Shown here: piece by piece, positions 61,088 through 64,000 of the stretch
How the letters are laid out: the number at the start of each line of letters is the position of its first letter
Numbering within the stretch: the stretch's first letter is position 1
NCBI GenBank assembly: GCA_016234445.1
Contig: JACRBT010000001.1
Span: forward strand, 62,001-126,000
DNA from: Chloroflexota bacterium
Lineage (GTDB): Bacteria; Chloroflexota; Dehalococcoidia; Tepidiformales; Tepidiformaceae
Direction: 5' to 3'
Length of the DNA: 64,000 nt
The notes under the pieces: generated by a model
What the model saw: the letters and a program-made list of their open reading frames with translations, nothing else
Database searches by the model: none
Told to the model about the DNA's origin: nothing
Program-made: the position numbers and the translations under genes

Positions 61088-62237
61088 TGAGGACCCAGCC
61101 GGCGAAGCCTATCCCGGCTTCATCGGCGATGCGGAGCCTGCGCTCCGCGGTTGCGACTTCGATGGTCTGGACGCAGCTGGCCGTGGCCTCCGCGGGGCGG
61201 TTGCAGACGGCGGCTACGAGTGAGGTGCCGTCGGGCGACCACGCGAGGGGAACGACGTAGGATTCCGTGGCCGACGGCGAGGAGAGCTGGAGCGTTCCGC
61301 CGGGCCCGCCGAACTGCGCAACACCGGTGCGCGGGTCCCAGGCGACGCCGAGCTGGGCGCCGGCAATCCCGGAGCTGGTAATGGCGCCCGTGGCGGTCAG
61401 CACGACTTTGCCAGAACTTCCCCCCTCGCCGTTCCCAAGGACCTCAATGTAGGCCATGCGCGCGCCACCGGGGCTGAGCGTCCAGTCGCGCGTGCGGCCG
61501 GGGCTGAGCAGGGCGACCTTCTCCAGCTTCCCGGCGCGAGCAGCCCAGAGCGTCGACCCCGATGAGTCGATGACGGCGACGAACAGGCGCTGGCCGTCGG
61601 CCGCGTAGCCCACCGGGGCGACGACGAAGACGTCGTCGAAGCGAGCGATGGGCGTCCCGGCGCCGCTGGCTGCCGCGATTTCGAACACCGTGGCCGCGGT
61701 GCGGCCGGTCCCGTCGGCCGGTTTCGAGCGCACCACGGCGATACGGGAGCCGTCCCCGGACCAGGCGATCTCGGACGTGTAGTCGTAGAGCCCGGCGGCT
61801 TCGCGGAGTTCTCCGGAGACGGCGTCAACGACCGAGAGCCGGGCGGCCGCCGTCGAAAGGTCGGCGATGGAGAGGACGGCGAGGCGGTCACCGGTGGGCG
61901 CTGCCCGGCCGCGTGCGTGGAAGTTGAGGGCATAGGGGAAGGAGGCGATGCGGCGGGGCTGGTCGCCCGGCTGGTCTTTGCGGACGAAGAGGCCGTCGAC
62001 GGTCGCTTCGGGAAGGGTATAGGCGATGGAGTGGACGCGAGCGAGGCTGGCGCCGCTGGCCGTGGGCAGGGTTTCGTTGGGGATCCGCCGGACCGAGAGC
62101 GCGGCCCAGGCCACGACGGTCAGGACGACCGCGAGGATTGCGAGCAAGACGGAAGGAAACTTCCGGGGCACGTGATACCGCTGGTGCTGCACGCCGGGCA
62201 CAAACACAGTGTCCACCTCGCGCTCGACGTTCCGCAT
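61077..62237 (-). CDS. Membrane-anchored propeller-like protein 2
   Basis: 386 residues, paralogue of the adjacent gene. An N-terminal TM helix (SVLLAILAVVLTVVAWAAL) is followed by a beta-rich ectodomain with RLSVVDAVSGELREA, SGDGSRIAVVRS, RDWTLSPGGARMAYIE and AWSPDGTSLVAAV, a TolB/WD40-like pattern. It is the first gene of the operon, read from a promoter about 190 nt upstream. It overlaps the next gene by 11 bp. Its pairing with a paralogue suggests a hetero-oligomer in the envelope. A role in wall or cell-surface maintenance is possible given the lysozyme-fold partner. Confidence 0.65.
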   Translation of the reverse strand: MRNVEREVDTVFVPGVQHQRYHVPRKFPSVLLAILAVVLTVVAWAALSVRRIPNETLPTASGASLARVHSIAYTLPEATVDGLFVRKDQPGDQPRRIASFPYALNFHARGRAAPTGDRLAVLSIADLSTAAARLSVVDAVSGELREAAGLYDYTSEIAWSGDGSRIAVVRSKPADGTGRTAATVFEIAAASGAGTPIARFDDVFVVAPVGYAADGQRLFVAVIDSSGSTLWAARAGKLEKVALLSPGRTRDWTLSPGGARMAYIEVLGNGEGGSSGKVVLTATGAITSSGIAGAQLGVAWDPRTGVAQFGGPGGTLQLSSPSATESYVVPLAWSPDGTSLVAAVCNRPAEATASCVQTIEVATAERRLRIADEAGIGFAGWVLNAE

Positions 62238-62431
62238 CGCCCCCTGGAGGGCGCTGCGGCGTTGCTGACCCGGCCCCGAAGGAGAGCCTTCGGCGGACCA
62301 GCCGCATCGAATTGCCGGTGGTACCCCCGCCGTACCGCCTACGCCACGAGGCCCGACACCTCGCGGCAGTGCTGGGGAGACCCGGCCCGGGACGGTCCCT
62401 ATGGGCGCGGGGCAGCCTTCGCACTACGGCG

Positions 62432-62460
62432 AAAGTACCAGCGGGGATGGCGGGCGTCAA
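62432..62460 (-). promoter_or_regulatory. Promoter of propeller/transglycosylase operon
   Basis: On the minus strand TTGACG (62455-62460) and TACTTT (62432-62437) are separated by exactly 17 bp. The operon start codon is about 190 nt downstream, leaving a long leader with no clear structure. Confidence 0.6.
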
Positions 62461-62522
62461 TGCAATCTTTCCGCGTTGTCATGCCCGCCACTCGTGAACC
62501 GGGCCGGAACCGGCCGCCGTGG

Positions 62523-62528
62523 TAGCAT
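62523..62528 (+). promoter_or_regulatory. -10 box TAGCAT, apparent leaderless start
   Basis: TAGCAT ends 6 nt before the ATG at 62535, with CGGGCG between and no ribosome site. Confidence 0.5.
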
Positions 62529-62534
62529 CGGGCG

Positions 62535-63227
62535 ATGGTCTGGTACCTCAGCGAACTTCGCGACCACCCGCAGGCATTCTTCGTCTATTTCGCCGCGACG
62601 ATTGTCGCGATCCTCACTGGCTTGGTCTTCCACGAGTTCACCCACGCGTGGACGGCGAACGAACTCGGGGACGACACCGCCCGCCGGCGGGGACGGATGA
62701 CCCTCAACCCGCTCGTCCACCTCGATCCCGTCTGGACGGCAGCGATCTTCCTGTTCGGCTTCGGGATGGCGAAGCCGACGCCGGTGCAACCCTACCGGCT
62801 GAAGTACGGCCCGCTGCGGGGAAACGCGATCGTCGCCTTCGCGGGGCCGCTCTCGAACTTCGTCTTCGCGGGGCTGGCGGCCATCCCGATCCAGATGGGG
62901 CTGGTCGAATCCCGGTTCGCCACCAACGTGGAGGCCGTCATCCGCTTCGGCACCGGCGAGGAGTACGTCTTCCTCTTCCTCTACTTCGTCATCTGGCTCA
63001 ACGTCCTCCTGGGGCTCTTCAACCTCATCCCGATCCCGCCGCTGGACGGGTTCAAGGTGGTGGTCGGGTTCCTCCCGGCGGGCATAGCCCGGGAGCTCAT
63101 CCGGCTGGAGCCCTACGGCTTCGGGATCTTGATGACGATGTTCGTGGTCGGCTTCTTCACCGGGTTCAACCCGATCTGGTTCCTGATCGGGGGCCTGGCC
63201 GACTCGCTCTTCACGCTGCTCGTCTGA
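62535..63227 (+). CDS. Site-2-type (M50) membrane metalloprotease
   Basis: 230 residues with about six TM helices. The zinc motif HEFTH (HExxH) is in GLVFHEFTHAWTANELGDD near residue 35. The third ligand is in NLIPIPPLDG near 165, where the conserved Asp of the NPDG-like motif coordinates zinc. It cleaves within the membrane. The start at 62535 lies 6 nt after TAGCAT and looks leaderless. An HD-domain gene overlaps its stop (TGATG), so the two are coupled. The substrate is unknown; some relatives are called RseP-like or peptidase of general proteostasis. Confidence 0.9.
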   Translation: MVWYLSELRDHPQAFFVYFAATIVAILTGLVFHEFTHAWTANELGDDTARRRGRMTLNPLVHLDPVWTAAIFLFGFGMAKPTPVQPYRLKYGPLRGNAIVAFAGPLSNFVFAGLAAIPIQMGLVESRFATNVEAVIRFGTGEEYVFLFLYFVIWLNVLLGLFNLIPIPPLDGFKVVVGFLPAGIARELIRLEPYGFGILMTMFVVGFFTGFNPIWFLIGGLADSLFTLLV

Positions 63228-63709
63228 TGTGGCACCGCGCGCGCCAGTTCTTCGAAGCCGGGAAGCAGCCGGCGGAAGCGGACATCCAGCTCGCGCGGGA
63301 ACGGCTCGCGCCGGACCTCCTCCAGATCTTCCTCGGCCAGCACCCGCGCGATGTCGTCCACTCCGCCGGCACCGCCCGGTGGCTGCTCGAACGCGGCCAC
63401 GACGACCCCGACCTGATCCGCGCGGCGCTCCTCCACGACGTCGCCAAGGGCCATCAGCGCCGGGCAGACCGGGTGGCCTACGTCCTCGCGGCCGCGATCA
63501 ACACCGAGCGGGGGCTCGCCGCCGAAGGTTCGCGGTTCGAAGTGCGCCGGGCAGCCGCGAGGTCCCTGGTCCATTCGGAGGCCGGTGCTCTCTTGCTCCG
63601 AGACCTCGGGGCGCCCCCACGGGTGGTCGACCTTACCCTCCGGCATCACGCTCCGCCGCGGGGGGATGCTATGCTTGTCTTGCTGCAAGAAGCGGATTCC
63701 GCGAACTAG
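63227..63709 (+). CDS. HD-domain protein
   Basis: 160 residues. The HD motif LLHDVAKG near residue 70, preceded by a conserved HPRDVVHSAGTARWL, fits the HD/PDEase superfamily with metal-dependent phosphohydrolase activity. A second His block VDLTLRHHAPPRGD near 140 may complete the metal site. The ATG at 63227 overlaps the stop of the M50 gene (TGATG), so the two are translated together. The substrate is not evident; a nucleotide or phosphoester is likely. Confidence 0.85.
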   Translation: MWHRARQFFEAGKQPAEADIQLARERLAPDLLQIFLGQHPRDVVHSAGTARWLLERGHDDPDLIRAALLHDVAKGHQRRADRVAYVLAAAINTERGLAAEGSRFEVRRAAARSLVHSEAGALLLRDLGAPPRVVDLTLRHHAPPRGDAMLVLLQEADSAN

Positions 63710-63739
63710 CGCGGCGCGGCAGCCTACAACGGGGTATCC

Positions 63740-64000
63740 ATGGCACAGTCCCAGGTCGCCATCATTGGCACCGGTCTCATCGGCACTTCCATCGGCTTGA
63801 ATCTCATGGCGCGGAAGGACCGCAGCTACACCGTGGTCGGCGCCGACCGTGACCGCGGGGCCGCTCGCACCGCGAAGAAGTTCGGCGCCCTGGACAGGGA
63901 AGTCGGCTCCATCGAAGAAGCCGTCGAGGGCGCCGGCCTGGTCATCCTGGCTGTGCCGGTCATGGGCGCGCGGCGGATCCTCCAGGACGCCGCGCGGTAC
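63740..64000 (+). CDS. tyrA: Prephenate dehydrogenase, N-terminal part
   Basis: 87 codons, running off the end of the window. The N-terminal Rossmann fold starts with QVAIIGTGLIGTSIGLNLMA, the GxGxxG NAD(P)-binding motif of the TyrA family, and continues with VVGADRD and LVILAVPVMGA, where cosubstrate contacts lie. It would convert prephenate to 4-hydroxyphenylpyruvate in tyrosine synthesis. The start at 63740 follows a GGGG ribosome site. Other NAD(P)-dependent Rossmann enzymes cannot be excluded from the fragment alone. Confidence 0.75.
   Translation, partial: MAQSQVAIIGTGLIGTSIGLNLMARKDRSYTVVGADRDRGAARTAKKFGALDREVGSIEEAVEGAGLVILAVPVMGARRILQDAARY

Overview
The window is a dense, high-GC bacterial chromosome segment holding about 60 protein genes and two intact tRNA genes. 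No gene present fixes the phylum. Several traits fit a Chloroflexota-like (Dehalococcoidia/Tepidiformia-type) heterotroph: TasA/camelysin-like proteins processed by a SipW-type peptidase, a Tat-exported dienelactone hydrolase with an N-terminal extension, a Gly-rich CxxC zinc-ribbon protein, a Thermus-type second EF-G, and apparently leaderless genes. An actinobacterial relative cannot be excluded. This is inference, not a database result.

Layout. 1-2.5 kb: end of a peptide-type ABC operon (binding protein, two permeases, strong intergenic hairpins), then tRNA-Ala(GGC). 2.6-10 kb: a methyltransferase, an alpha/beta hydrolase, and a sugar ABC importer (ATPase, two permeases, lipoprotein) divergent from a DUF2961/GH172 glycosidase. 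10-16 kb: scattered catabolic enzymes (epimerase-like and other VOC proteins, MDR oxidoreductase, aldo/keto reductase, Tat dienelactone hydrolase, enoyl-CoA hydratase). 16.1-21.9 kb: an extracellular fibre module of three SipW-signal proteins, a Ser/His signal peptidase and a 750-residue ecto/multi-TM protein, preceded by helically phased direct repeats. 22-33 kb: a degenerate kinase-cyclase fusion, LLM oxidoreductase, class V aminotransferase, acyl-CoA dehydrogenase, and the lhr-nei repair pair. 33-40 kb: a split methylmalonyl-CoA mutase large subunit, a TetR-ABC exporter operon with a palindromic operator, a cytidylate kinase-like protein, an SGNH hydrolase and a sugar-nucleotide epimerase-like protein.

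40.4-43.9 kb carries a 2-oxoacid dehydrogenase operon (E1alpha, E1beta, E2) whose E2 is fused to an OsmC peroxidase domain. OsmC/Ohr peroxidases are known to be reduced by lipoyl groups, so this may be a one-chain lipoyl-dependent peroxidase. At 43.9-45.4 kb an RCC1-propeller gene lies between an intact tRNA-Ile2(CAT) and a degenerate copy of that tRNA's 3' end, which resembles an old integration or duplication scar. 45.5-51.5 kb: zinc-ribbon protein, aconitase, isocitrate dehydrogenase, nitronate monooxygenase. 51.7-55.4 kb: VapBC, a GNAT acetyltransferase, and a DnaQ-DinG helicase. 55.6-64 kb: EF-G-2, an operon of paralogous membrane-anchored propellers with a lysozyme-fold secreted protein, an M50 protease with an HD protein, and the start of a prephenate dehydrogenase.

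Metabolically, GH172 plus sugar ABC import, beta-oxidation-type enzymes, the epimerase/mutase pair and TCA enzymes suggest an aerobic organotroph. Several start codons lie 6-7 nt after a TAnnnT box, which suggests that leaderless transcription is common here.
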